A DNA stretch of 7,364 nt from Bdellovibrionales bacterium. Lineage in GTDB: Bacteria > Bdellovibrionota > Bacteriovoracia > Bacteriovoracales > Bacteriovoracaceae. The notes under the pieces are model-generated. The model had not been told where the DNA came from. It did no database searches and saw nothing but the letters and a program-made list of their open reading frames with translations. Position 1 is the stretch's first letter. Every line of letters starts with the position of its first letter. A program made the position numbers and the translations under genes. Shown here piece after piece: positions 1-6,461 of this stretch. The stretch lies in contig JAHFAA010000117.1 in assembly GCA_023250775.1 (NCBI GenBank), forward strand, positions 2,620-9,983, given 5' to 3'.

Positions 1-176
1 CTCTCTTCAAATTGAATCTTCCTGAGGCCGGGCAATCGTTTGTGTGGCCACGAGTGGGGTTGCGCTTGGGCAAACACGAGGTTGCCGAGCAGCTCACAAA
101 ATTGGCCATTGGGCAGCAAGTTTATCAAATCAGTGTTCCTCATTGTGAAGGGATTCTGATGAAGAATGGGGGATAG
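1..176 (+). CDS. C-terminal fragment of an unrecognised protein
   Basis: An open frame runs into the window from its left edge (codons in phase with base 3) and ends at TAG 174-176. It encodes about 57 residues, beginning LFKLNLPEAGQSF and ending HCEGILMKNGG. I do not recognise the family, and the fragment shows no catalytic motif, signal peptide or membrane segment. It reads as the tail of a soluble protein. The stop lies 1 nt before the ATG chosen for the next gene, which suggests this is the first visible gene of a coupled operon with the FAD protein and the SDR. The tails of DUF1365 and cyclopropane-fatty-acid synthase, frequent neighbours of COG2907 proteins, were considered, but the visible residues do not resemble them. 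That it is coding rests on the open frame, its abutment with the next gene and plausible composition only. Confidence 0.6.
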   Translation, partial: LFKLNLPEAGQSFVWPRVGLRLGKHEVAEQLTKLAIGQQVYQISVPHCEGILMKNGG

Positions 177-177
177 G

Positions 178-1506
178 ATGGCAAAAAAAATCGCCATTAT
201 TGGTGGCGGAATTGGCGGACTGACCAGTGCTTATTATCTCAACAAATGTCATGCGGTGAAACTCTTTGAAAAAAGCGAACGCCTCGGGGGAAACGCCTAT
301 TCCATTGATACCAGAGAGGCACAAGCGGTCGACATCGCTGTCGCGGCCTTTGGAAAAGAAGGCTATGGCCACTTCTTCGCCATGCTTGAAGAGCTTGGAG
401 TGGAGACTGATTTTTGCGCCAACACTTTTATGAGTATGCACGACCTCAATACCAAAGAGGGCCTCTATCTGACGCCGACACTTCGAGGCGGAATCACCCA
501 GGGATTTGATCTGATCAAGCTCGATCACTTAAAAAGTATCTACGGTTTTTTCAAAGGTATAAAAGTTGCCAACGAAATGTTGGATAAAGGACTTTTGACC
601 GGGATGACCATGGGAGAATGTATTAAAAAGATTTCCCAATTTGATAAAAATGCCACGCTCTTTTTAATCTGTACCCTGTGTCTGCTTTCTTCCATGTCGG
701 CGGCCGAGGTCTTGAAGACGCCGGCGAGTTTTTTTCTGGGCAAACTGAAAGTGCATAATGACATCGTTTCTCCCAAAGGTTTGTTTTCAGTGGAAGCGGC
801 CAAGCGCGGAACGCGAAGTTATGTGGAGGCCTTGGCGAAACCCCTCAGCTCCAAAATCGTTTTGCGTTCGAAAATTAAAAGAGTCAGTCGCAGCCAGCAG
901 GAAGTGACCCTCACGATGGAAGACGGCACTCAGGAAAAATTTGATGCCGTGGTCTTCGCCTGCAATGCCGATCAGGCCTTGGCGCTACTCGAAAATCCCA
1001 CCACTTTAGAAAAAGAACTTCTGGGTGTCTGGAAATACAAAGAAGGTGAGGTCATCGTGCACCGAGATCATTCCAGCTTTCCAGCGCGCGAACTGATTCA
1101 GGCCTATACTTATCTCTATACACGAGATCATGAGGGGCATATTAATACTTCCGTGAGTGGCGCCTTGCGCTTTGAGCATCAAGTCCCGGATGACAGTGAT
1201 TTGATCAGCACTCAGCATCCCAATTTTCCCATCAGAAAAGATTTGATCGAATTTCAAACGGTGCTTAGAACACCAAAATTTAGTTTTGAATCGGTGGCGG
1301 CGATTGAAAGAATGCCGAGCTTAAACGGCACGATGAATTCCTACTATTGCGGCAGCCATTTTGGCTATGGGTTGCATAACGATGCGGTTTATTCGGCCAT
1401 GCGAGTGGCCAACTTATTAGGCGCCCAAACGCCCGAGCGCAAAGACAATAGTTTTAAACCCTCTTGGAAGGGATTACTTAAAATCGCCAATAAATTGCGA
1501 GGTTGA
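178..1506 (+). CDS. FAD-dependent amine-oxidase-fold protein (COG2907-like)
   Basis: This is a predicted cytoplasmic flavoprotein of 442 residues. Seen in sequence: an N-terminal Rossmann dinucleotide-binding motif, GGGIGG at residues 9-14, is followed by the acidic ribose-binding residue E31 and a GG pair at 37-38 (ERLGGN), typical of the amine oxidase/protoporphyrinogen oxidase superfamily. The C-terminal FAD-contact segment GSHFGYGLHNDA spans residues 392-403, as in COG2907 proteins. The length is normal for that group. An in-frame ATG at 166 exists, but ATG 178 is preferred because GGGGGA (168-173) lies 4 nt upstream as a ribosome site and the start follows the upstream stop by 1 nt. COG2907 genes are often found beside genes for cyclopropane-fatty-acid synthase or DUF1365 and may act on unsaturated acyl chains. 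That role is inference, and no such partner is visible here. The downstream SDR gene is coupled. Substrate unknown. Confidence 0.88.
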   Translation: MAKKIAIIGGGIGGLTSAYYLNKCHAVKLFEKSERLGGNAYSIDTREAQAVDIAVAAFGKEGYGHFFAMLEELGVETDFCANTFMSMHDLNTKEGLYLTPTLRGGITQGFDLIKLDHLKSIYGFFKGIKVANEMLDKGLLTGMTMGECIKKISQFDKNATLFLICTLCLLSSMSAAEVLKTPASFFLGKLKVHNDIVSPKGLFSVEAAKRGTRSYVEALAKPLSSKIVLRSKIKRVSRSQQEVTLTMEDGTQEKFDAVVFACNADQALALLENPTTLEKELLGVWKYKEGEVIVHRDHSSFPARELIQAYTYLYTRDHEGHINTSVSGALRFEHQVPDDSDLISTQHPNFPIRKDLIEFQTVLRTPKFSFESVAAIERMPSLNGTMNSYYCGSHFGYGLHNDAVYSAMRVANLLGAQTPERKDNSFKPSWKGLLKIANKLRG

Positions 1507-1507
1507 G

Positions 1508-2299
1508 GTGAGTGTTTCAAATTTTATCGGCATCACAGGAGCGGCCAGTGGCATCGGGCGTGAGTTATCACGTCAGTTTGTAAAGCAAGGACTGCCGGTG
1601 GTCGGCGTCGACATCGATCAGCAAGGTCTGGCCTCGCTTGCTCAAGAGTGTGAAGGGCGTTTTACCAGTGTGGTTTGTGATCTCGCCAATAAAAAGATGT
1701 TGAACGATGCCCTGGTAAAAATTCAACAGGATTTTGGAGTGCCGTCGGTTTGGATCAATAATGCCGGCCTGGCCCACATCAAGTCGATGAAGGAAATTTC
1801 TGAAGAAGAGTTGGAACTGACCATGCAGGTGAATTTTTTCGCTCTGGTGGCGTGTGCGCGTTTTTGGCTTGGTCCTATGGAAACGGCTGGGGCCGGCACT
1901 CTTGTCAATATTGGTTCTGTGGCCGGACATGTTCCCGCTCCCGGGGTTTCGGCCTACGTTGCCAGCAAATTTGCCGTGACAGGTTTCACCCAATCGTTAC
2001 AGGCCGAACTTGAGATCAATAAATCCGCCGTCAAACTCCTGCTGGTTTCTCCCGGTTTTGTTGAGACAAAAATCATGCAGCTTGGAAAGCAAAATGGCTT
2101 CCCCAAAGAGTTACTTTTCTTAACCACCAAGGCGGAGGATTGTGCCGGACAAATCATCGCAGGAATTGCCAAAGGTGAAAAAGAAATTTTCCCTACCGCT
2201 AATGGGAAAGCACTCATGGCGATGCAACGTCTTTCTCCCAGACTGGCGCGCGGTCTCACAAAGTTGGCGATTGCCAGTAAAATTGATTTGAAAAAATAG
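1508..2299 (+). CDS. Short-chain dehydrogenase/reductase (classical SDR)
   Basis: This is a 263-residue NAD(P)-dependent oxidoreductase of the classical SDR family, a usual length for the group. Seen: the cofactor motif TGAASGIG at residues 10-17; D35 at the end of the second beta strand, which usually favours NAD(H) over NADP(H); NNAG at 84-87; and the full catalytic set N109, S137, Y150 and K154 (YVASK). A substrate-loop PGFVET follows the active site. The start is GTG, 1 nt after the TGA of the FAD protein gene. GCGAGG at 1497-1502 inside the upstream gene serves as the ribosome site, so translation is probably coupled. The C-terminus is basic and could be amphipathic. The substrate cannot be read from sequence. 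The context suggests joint work with the flavoprotein on a lipid or other hydrophobic compound, but this is inference. Its stop lies 1 nt from that of the convergent PilZ gene. Confidence 0.92.
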   Translation: MSVSNFIGITGAASGIGRELSRQFVKQGLPVVGVDIDQQGLASLAQECEGRFTSVVCDLANKKMLNDALVKIQQDFGVPSVWINNAGLAHIKSMKEISEEELELTMQVNFFALVACARFWLGPMETAGAGTLVNIGSVAGHVPAPGVSAYVASKFAVTGFTQSLQAELEINKSAVKLLLVSPGFVETKIMQLGKQNGFPKELLFLTTKAEDCAGQIIAGIAKGEKEIFPTANGKALMAMQRLSPRLARGLTKLAIASKIDLKK

Positions 2300-2306
2300 T
2301 CTATTT
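2294..2306. repeat. Palindrome formed by two convergent stop codons
   Basis: AAATAG-T-CTATTT is a perfect 6-bp inverted repeat around a single base. Each arm contains the TAG stop of one gene, the SDR gene on plus and the PilZ gene on minus. It is probably a by-product of two convergent genes sharing the same stop codon, but it would give a small AT-rich hairpin in either transcript. Confidence 0.5.
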
Positions 2307-2987
2307 GAAGGAGAAAAGAACTTTTTCTCCCAGTGGGGATCGGAAGGCCACACCCATTTTCATCTTGCTGATGCGGTTACCCTGACTAATAAATTCCACT
2401 TTTTTTAAGTAGACGACTCGTCCTTCAATCGGTTTTTTGAAGGGAATCTGCCCTAGTTTTGAAATAAAAATTTCAGTTCCTTCGGCAAAATAAATTTGAT
2501 CTTTGAAATTGAAATTGAAGCTCACACCTTTGGATGAAAGATCGTAAATGTTGAAGAGAAATTCTTTTCTAAGTTCGGTGCTGGAGTTTACTTTTATCTC
2601 AATCAGCCCCAGATAAGGGGAATTGAATCCCAGCTTAATGCGCGGGTTGATGCGTTTTTCAAACATCCTGACTTCTTTGGGAATGTCGACAATGATTCTT
2701 CTTTTATCAATTTTGACATTTTCACGCTTAAAGAGAATGCTCTTCTCATGCCCGCGCATATAGACAGTTTGCGGGCCGACAAAATCGAAACTTTTGGTGG
2801 CCCCGTCGGGAGTCAAAATAATCTTGCCTGCCGAGAAATCGATAGCGGCGATGACGGCATTTCTGATAATGCGTCGCTCACCTAAATTTTGCCACACCAT
2901 CACGGGGGATTGATCTTGATGCATCTTATTTAAAGTGGTGATGATTTCAAGGACGTCGTTGGTGACACGGAGATTGAAATTCAACAT
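2301..2987 (-). CDS. PilZ-domain protein, YcgR-like c-di-GMP receptor
   Basis: This 228-residue protein has the canonical c-di-GMP-binding motifs of PilZ domains. RxxxR is RINPR at residues 112-116, and D/NxSxxG is DLSSKG at 149-154. The preceding ~105 residues contain short beta-strand-like stretches and run directly into the PilZ linker, as in the N-terminal YcgR (flagellar brake) domain, so a YcgR-type two-domain protein is likely. No membrane segment or signal peptide is seen, so it is cytosolic. A longer TTG start (2999) is open, but ATG at 2987 is preferred because GAGGAA (2997-2992) sits just upstream. By family knowledge such proteins bind c-di-GMP and then act on motility, secretion or polysaccharide synthesis; the partner here is unknown. 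The gene lies downstream of the H1-like gene on the same strand, after a 108-nt gap with a hairpin. Its 3' end abuts the SDR gene. Confidence 0.85.
   Translation of the reverse strand: MLNFNLRVTNDVLEIITTLNKMHQDQSPVMVWQNLGERRIIRNAVIAAIDFSAGKIILTPDGATKSFDFVGPQTVYMRGHEKSILFKRENVKIDKRRIIVDIPKEVRMFEKRINPRIKLGFNSPYLGLIEIKVNSSTELRKEFLFNIYDLSSKGVSFNFNFKDQIYFAEGTEIFISKLGQIPFKKPIEGRVVYLKKVEFISQGNRISKMKMGVAFRSPLGEKVLFSFK
2310..2330. terminator. Possible bidirectional hairpin at convergent gene ends
   Basis: Perfect 8-bp arms, GGAGAAAA (2310-2317) and TTTTCTCC (2323-2330), flank a 5-nt loop. The hairpin lies just past the SDR stop and inside the last codons of the PilZ gene. Neither strand has a U-tract directly after it, although the minus strand meets TTTTTT about 15 nt further on. 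It may slow polymerase or protect mRNA ends; a true intrinsic terminator is uncertain. Confidence 0.3.
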
Positions 2988-3005
2988 GCATTTCCTCAAG
3001 ATCTT

Positions 3006-3030
3006 GGCCCTAGCATTTTGCTCCAGGGCC
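3006..3030 (-). promoter_or_regulatory. GC-rich hairpin in the leader of the PilZ gene
   Basis: GGCCCT (3006-3011) pairs with AGGGCC (3025-3030). Inside, AGC pairs with GCT around an ATTTT loop, leaving a 2-nt bulge. On the minus strand the hairpin ends 8 nt before the PilZ ribosome site, and the 10-bp palindrome CAAGATCTTG (2997-3006) fills the space between. No U-tract follows, so it looks more like a 5'-leader structure or an mRNA-end stabiliser for the H1-like transcript than an intrinsic terminator. The function is inferred. Confidence 0.4.
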
Positions 3031-3064
3031 TAAATCTGTTCGGGAAATTTGAGCGCGGGCCTAA
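3026..3064. repeat. Two direct copies of GGGCCTAA
   Basis: GGGCCTAA occurs at 3026-3033 and 3057-3064, 31 bp apart start to start, or about three helical turns. Both copies lie between the H1-like gene and the PilZ gene. The first overlaps the right arm of the hairpin. This could be a pair of protein-binding sites on one face of the DNA, or chance in a GGCC-rich genome. Confidence 0.35.
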
Positions 3065-3095
3065 CAACTAAATGAAGAACCAATACAAGAGTAGA

Positions 3096-3605
3096 TTACT
3101 TCTTTTTCTTGGCAGCTTTAGCTGGGGCCTTCTTTTTGGCCGCTGGGGCAGCCTTTTTGGCGGCGGCCTTCTTAGGCGCGGCCTTTTTCACAGCTTTTTT
3201 CGGAGTGGCTTTCTTGGCCGCAGGGGCCTTCTTGTCTGTTTTAGTCTCTTTTTTGGCATGCTCAACTTTCTTTACCAGTGCCTTGGCCTTCTGCTTGGTG
3301 GCGGCCATGGTGGTCTTCACTTCTTTCTTTATTTTGGCCGCCGTTTGAGTGATGACAGGTGTGGGGTCGAGGGCCTTCATTTCCCCAACGAGTTGGGCGT
3401 AAAAGCCCATAATAACCTTTCGTTGGATATTGGGGCTGCTGAAACGACTGTGAAAGAGCTGTGAAAGTTCATGGTATTTCTCTTCGCTCTTTTCCTTAAT
3501 CTGGCCAAGAATGTGAACGCACTTATCGTGGAAGTCTTTTTTCTTCGATGCTTCCTTGGCGTCTTCTAGGGCCTGCTTTTCTTTTAAAAATTCATCCAGT
3601 GACAT
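3096..3605 (-). CDS. Histone-H1-like DNA-binding protein with K/A/P tail
   Basis: This 169-residue basic protein has two clear parts. Residues 1 to about 95 are predicted to be mostly helical with mixed charge (MSLDEFLKEKQALE..., with one Cys at 29), and I do not recognise this as a named domain. From about 91 the chain becomes lysine-rich. Over residues 125-169, 43 of 45 residues are K, A or P (20 K, 18 A, 5 P), arranged as AAKK/APKK-type repeats and ending KKKK, with no arginine. Such tails occur in eukaryotic H1 and in bacterial H1-like nucleoid proteins, where they bind DNA without sequence specificity and compact it. A nucleoid role is therefore likely by family analogy. The start is firm: AAGGAGG (3616-3610) lies 4 nt before ATG, a strong site that suggests high expression. 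The gene is divergent from the adenosine kinase gene. The open frames on the opposite strand are reflections of the repetitive tail. Confidence 0.85.
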   Translation of the reverse strand: MSLDEFLKEKQALEDAKEASKKKDFHDKCVHILGQIKEKSEEKYHELSQLFHSRFSSPNIQRKVIMGFYAQLVGEMKALDPTPVITQTAAKIKKEVKTTMAATKQKAKALVKKVEHAKKETKTDKKAPAAKKATPKKAVKKAAPKKAAAKKAAPAAKKKAPAKAAKKKK

Positions 3606-3669
3606 GGGGCCTCCTTTTAGCTGCCTGAATAGTTTATGTCGGAATATGAGAAAACGAAAGAGTCCTTTA

Positions 3670-3698
3670 TTGAGAAAGATATATTTTTGAGGTAGATT
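3670..3698 (+). promoter_or_regulatory. Sigma70-type promoter candidate for the kinase-asnS operon
   Basis: TTGAGA (3670-3675, 5 of 6 matches to the -35 consensus) and TAGATT (3693-3698, 4 of 6 to -10) are separated by exactly 17 bp. The predicted start near 3705 would give a leader of about 30 nt before the ATG. No equally good promoter was found on the opposite strand for the H1-like gene. Confidence 0.5.
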
Positions 3699-3734
3699 GC
3701 TGGACTTGCAGATTAAGAAAAGGAAAGATTTGTT

Positions 3735-4739
3735 ATGGCGACATATGATGTTTATGGTCTCGGTAATGCATTAGTTGATATGGAATTTGAAGTCACGGAC
3801 TCTTTTTTGCGTCAGATGAAGATTGAAAAAGGTCTTATGACTCTGGTGGACGAAAAACTCCAGGCCCAGCTTGTCGAGGCCGTTCGTGGTCTGCAACATC
3901 GCAGAACTTGCGGGGGATCGGCCGCCAATACCGTCATCGCCGTGGCGCAACTGGGAGGCCGTTCTTTTTATAGCTGTAAAGTCAGCAGTGACGAATTGGG
4001 CGATTTCTACTATCAAGATCTGATAAAAGAAGGCGTGCACAACAATTGGTCTGGAAAGACGAGACCAGATGGAAAAACTGGTCGTTGCATGGTGTTTATC
4101 ACCTCCGATGCTGAACGCACCATGAATACATACCTTGGGATCACGTCGACTTTTTCAAAGCAGGAAGTTGATGAGGCCATCATTAAAAACTCAAAAATAT
4201 TGTATATCGAAGGCTACTTAGTGGCCTCACCTACAGGCCGCGAGGCCGCCATTCACGCGAAAGCTGTGGCGGAAAGACATGGCGTGAAAACCGCCTTAAC
4301 TTTTTCCGATGGTTCCATGCCCACATACTTTAAGGACGGTTTGCTCGAGGTTCTGGGAACGAACGGAGTTGACCTGCTTTTTTGCAATGAAGGCGAGGCC
4401 AAGATCTTTACCGGTACCAGTCACCTGGAAGAGGCCTTTCACGGTTTAAAAAAATATGCCCGTACTTTTGCCATCACTCAAGGCCCAAAAGGCGCTCTTT
4501 TGTTCGATGGTGAAAAGGAAATCGATATTGTCACTTCTCAGGTTGAGGCGGTTGATACCAACGGTGCCGGTGATCTCTTTGCCGGTGCTTTCCTCTATGC
4601 GCTCTCGACCAATCAACCTTATGCCCAGGCGGGAAAACTGGCCTGTGCAGCCGCCTCCAAAGTGGTGACTCAATTTGGCGCGAGATTAGATCGTGCTCAA
4701 ATTCAAATGGTAAAAAATTTAGTTATTGGCAATGAATAA
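3735..4739 (+). CDS. Adenosine kinase, PfkB carbohydrate kinase family
   Basis: This 334-residue cytosolic kinase is predicted to phosphorylate adenosine to AMP with ATP (purine salvage). Seen: the first PfkB signature region with GGSAANT at residues 60-66, and the second with DTNGAGD at 274-280. D280 is the expected catalytic base and GAG the anion hole. The N-terminus YDVYGLGNALVD, the segment AERTMNTYLG and the overall length match the bacterial adenosine-kinase-like group (COG0524) best known in alphaproteobacteria. DTNGAGD rather than DTTGAGD is also the form seen in eukaryotic adenosine kinases. Other nucleoside or sugar substrates in this superfamily cannot be excluded. An AAAAGGAAAG ribosome site (3718-3727) precedes the ATG. 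The gene probably heads an operon with asnS, 16 nt downstream, and is divergent from the H1-like gene. Confidence 0.85.
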   Translation: MATYDVYGLGNALVDMEFEVTDSFLRQMKIEKGLMTLVDEKLQAQLVEAVRGLQHRRTCGGSAANTVIAVAQLGGRSFYSCKVSSDELGDFYYQDLIKEGVHNNWSGKTRPDGKTGRCMVFITSDAERTMNTYLGITSTFSKQEVDEAIIKNSKILYIEGYLVASPTGREAAIHAKAVAERHGVKTALTFSDGSMPTYFKDGLLEVLGTNGVDLLFCNEGEAKIFTGTSHLEEAFHGLKKYARTFAITQGPKGALLFDGEKEIDIVTSQVEAVDTNGAGDLFAGAFLYALSTNQPYAQAGKLACAAASKVVTQFGARLDRAQIQMVKNLVIGNE

Positions 4740-4755
4740 TTAAGGCAGGTGTCTC

Positions 4756-6159
4756 GTGATCTTCAATGAAATAACGCCGATTCGTCATATTTTAAGTCCT
4801 GATTTTGCTGACTACAAAATTGTGACGGTGGCCGGCTGGGTTCGCAGTGTCAGAAAAGGCAAACAATTTTCTTTTGTCGCCATGAACGATGGTACGACTC
4901 AAGAAAATTTTCAAATTGTGGTTGATCAGAAAGTTTCTAACTATGAAGAAGTGTCCTCGCTTCTGCTCGGTTCCAGCGTTCAATTTAAAGGCCAATTGGT
5001 GAAAAGCCAGGGAAAAGGCCAGGCGGTCGAGATGCAGGCGATGGAGGCCAAGGTTATCTGTCGAACCACAGAGGAATATCCGCTGCAGAAAAAATCTACC
5101 TCCTATGAGTATTTAAGAGAGGTGGCCCATTTGCGACCGCGCACCCAAACTTTCGGTGCCGTTTTCCGCTTGCGTTCGATTCTAAGTTTTGCCACTCACG
5201 AGTTTTTTACCAAGCGCGGATTTTATTATTTGAACAGCCCCATTATTACGGCGGTTGATGCCGAGGGTGCCGGTGAAATGTTCAACGTCACCACCCTAGA
5301 TTTGAACAAATTGCCCACGACAGAAGGACGCATTGATTACTCAAAAGATTACTTCGGTAAAAAAACCAATCTGACGGTGTCAGGACAACTGGCGGGTGAA
5401 TGTTTCGCCATGGGACTGGGGAAAGTTTATACCTTCGGCCCAACCTTTCGCTCGGAAAACAGCAATACCGCCCGTCACCTGGCGGAATTTTGGATGATTG
5501 AGCCGGAAGTTTCCTTTGCCGACTTGGATGATATGGCCGATCTTGGGTCAGCTTATGTGAAATACCTGATCACGGCGGCCCTCACCCACGGCCAAAAAGA
5601 AATGGAATTTCTCGACAAATTGGCCAAAGAGCAAGGCGAGAATTTACTCAGCAATTTGGAGTTGGTGCGTGATCGTGAATTTGTTCGCATCACCTACACA
5701 GATGCAGTGGAGATCATCAAAAAATCGGGCGCGAAGTTTGAGTATCCCTGCGACTGGGGACTGGAACTTCAAACGGAGCATGAAAAATATTTGACCGATG
5801 TGCACTTCAAAGGCCCTGTCATCGTGACGGATTATCCCAAGCACTGCAAGGCCTTCTATATGAAGCAAAATCCCGATGGAAAAACTGTTCGCGCCATGGA
5901 TATTTTGGTCCCTGGAGTGGGCGAGATTATCGGTGGCAGTCAAAGAGAAGATGATTTTCAAAAGCTCATGACTCGCGTGGATGAGCTGAAGATGAATAAA
6001 GAGGCCCTGTGGTGGTATTTCGATCTCCGTCGCTTTGGCAGTGTTCCTCACGCTGGGTTTGGCCTTGGGCTTGAACGTGCCGTGATGTACATTACGGGCA
6101 TGAAAAACATCCGCGACGTCATTCCTTTCCCACGGACTCCGAAGAGCGCAGACTTCTAA
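4756..6159 (+). CDS. asnS: Asparagine--tRNA ligase (AsnRS)
   Basis: This cytosolic class IIb aminoacyl-tRNA synthetase charges tRNA-Asn with asparagine using ATP. At 467 residues it matches the E. coli enzyme (466). Seen: an N-terminal OB-fold anticodon-binding domain beginning around GWVRSVR (27-33); class II motif 2, FRSEN, at 231-235, followed by RHLAEFWMIEPE (240-251), which is diagnostic of AsnRS rather than AspRS; and motif 3, GFGLGLER, at 434-441, followed by the conserved segment with NIRDVIPFPRTP. All expected motifs are intact. The start is GTG at 4756, with AGG (4747-4749) as the nearest Shine-Dalgarno element; no nearby ATG fits the OB-fold start. It sits 16 nt after the kinase gene and is probably cotranscribed with it. 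Its presence means the organism can make Asn-tRNA directly. Confidence 0.96.
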   Translation: MIFNEITPIRHILSPDFADYKIVTVAGWVRSVRKGKQFSFVAMNDGTTQENFQIVVDQKVSNYEEVSSLLLGSSVQFKGQLVKSQGKGQAVEMQAMEAKVICRTTEEYPLQKKSTSYEYLREVAHLRPRTQTFGAVFRLRSILSFATHEFFTKRGFYYLNSPIITAVDAEGAGEMFNVTTLDLNKLPTTEGRIDYSKDYFGKKTNLTVSGQLAGECFAMGLGKVYTFGPTFRSENSNTARHLAEFWMIEPEVSFADLDDMADLGSAYVKYLITAALTHGQKEMEFLDKLAKEQGENLLSNLELVRDREFVRITYTDAVEIIKKSGAKFEYPCDWGLELQTEHEKYLTDVHFKGPVIVTDYPKHCKAFYMKQNPDGKTVRAMDILVPGVGEIIGGSQREDDFQKLMTRVDELKMNKEALWWYFDLRRFGSVPHAGFGLGLERAVMYITGMKNIRDVIPFPRTPKSADF

Positions 6160-6181
6160 CGTTTTGAAATTAAAAGAATTT

Positions 6182-6197
6182 AAAAAACGACTTTTTT
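6182..6197 (+). terminator. Weak A/T hairpin after asnS
   Basis: AAAAAA (6182-6187) and TTTTTT (6192-6197) flank CGAC. The stem has no GC pairs, so termination would be weak, although the T run fits the end of a transcript. It could equally be AT-rich promoter DNA for the small gene that follows at 6226. Confidence 0.2.
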
Positions 6198-6225
6198 GCT
6201 AAAGTTCTCGGGTGGAATATCCGAC

Positions 6226-6459
6226 ATGATTAGTATGAAAGTGCGTTTGATTCCAGAATCTCTCCCGATCCAGGCGCAGCGATTTATTCGCCAGAATGGT
6301 TCGGAGGCCGCTCAAGTGAAGCGGCTGATGCGAGAGTTAGAACGAAGTACGGATCTGGTAAAGAATCCCGAAGCGATGATTAAAGATGCGGAACAGTTTC
6401 CCCATGAAATTGCCAATTCCACCACCAATATGGTGCGAAAACTTCTTGATGTGATCTAA
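6226..6459 (+). CDS. Small hypothetical protein
   Basis: This 77-residue protein begins MISMKVRLIPESLP. I do not recognise the family. It is predicted to be largely helical and charged, with a basic/acidic helix around VKRLMRELERS and no signal peptide, membrane segment or cysteine. It is probably soluble. The frame is open further upstream to a TTG at 6196, but ATG 6226 is preferred because GGTGGA (6211-6216) lies at workable ribosome-site spacing and the upstream residues overlap a T-rich intergenic run. ATG 6235 is another option. It is convergent with the next small gene, 2 nt between stops. That it is coding is supported by the tight fit between neighbours and a plausible start; the function is unknown. 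Confidence 0.6.
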   Translation: MISMKVRLIPESLPIQAQRFIRQNGSEAAQVKRLMRELERSTDLVKNPEAMIKDAEQFPHEIANSTTNMVRKLLDVI

Positions 6460-6461
6460 AT

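Noticed and set aside
166..177. Upstream ATG at 166 as start of the FAD protein
   Set aside because: It would add MGDR before the typical MAKKIAIIGGG start, overlap the preceding gene, and lose the well-placed GGGGGA ribosome site.
1568..2353. Several minus-strand open frames opposite the SDR gene
   Set aside because: The SDR reading has complete catalytic and cofactor motifs; the opposite frames have no recognisable domain and overlap one another.
2988..2999. TTG start at 2999 for the PilZ protein
   Set aside because: ATG at 2987 has GAGGAA just upstream; the longer version would place that ribosome site inside the coding sequence.
3096..3240. Repetitive K/A-coding DNA considered as a tandem DNA repeat or CRISPR-like array
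   Set aside because: The units are irregular at the DNA level, have no constant repeat-spacer lengths, and are in frame with a histone-like tail.
3072..3464. Plus-strand open frames (3072-3464 and 3109-3348) with hydrophobic, Gly/Phe- or Ala-rich products
   Set aside because: They are antisense reflections of the Lys/Ala repeat tail of the H1-like gene; AAG/GCC codons read backwards give Leu, Phe, Gly and Ala. They have no ribosome site and look low-complexity.
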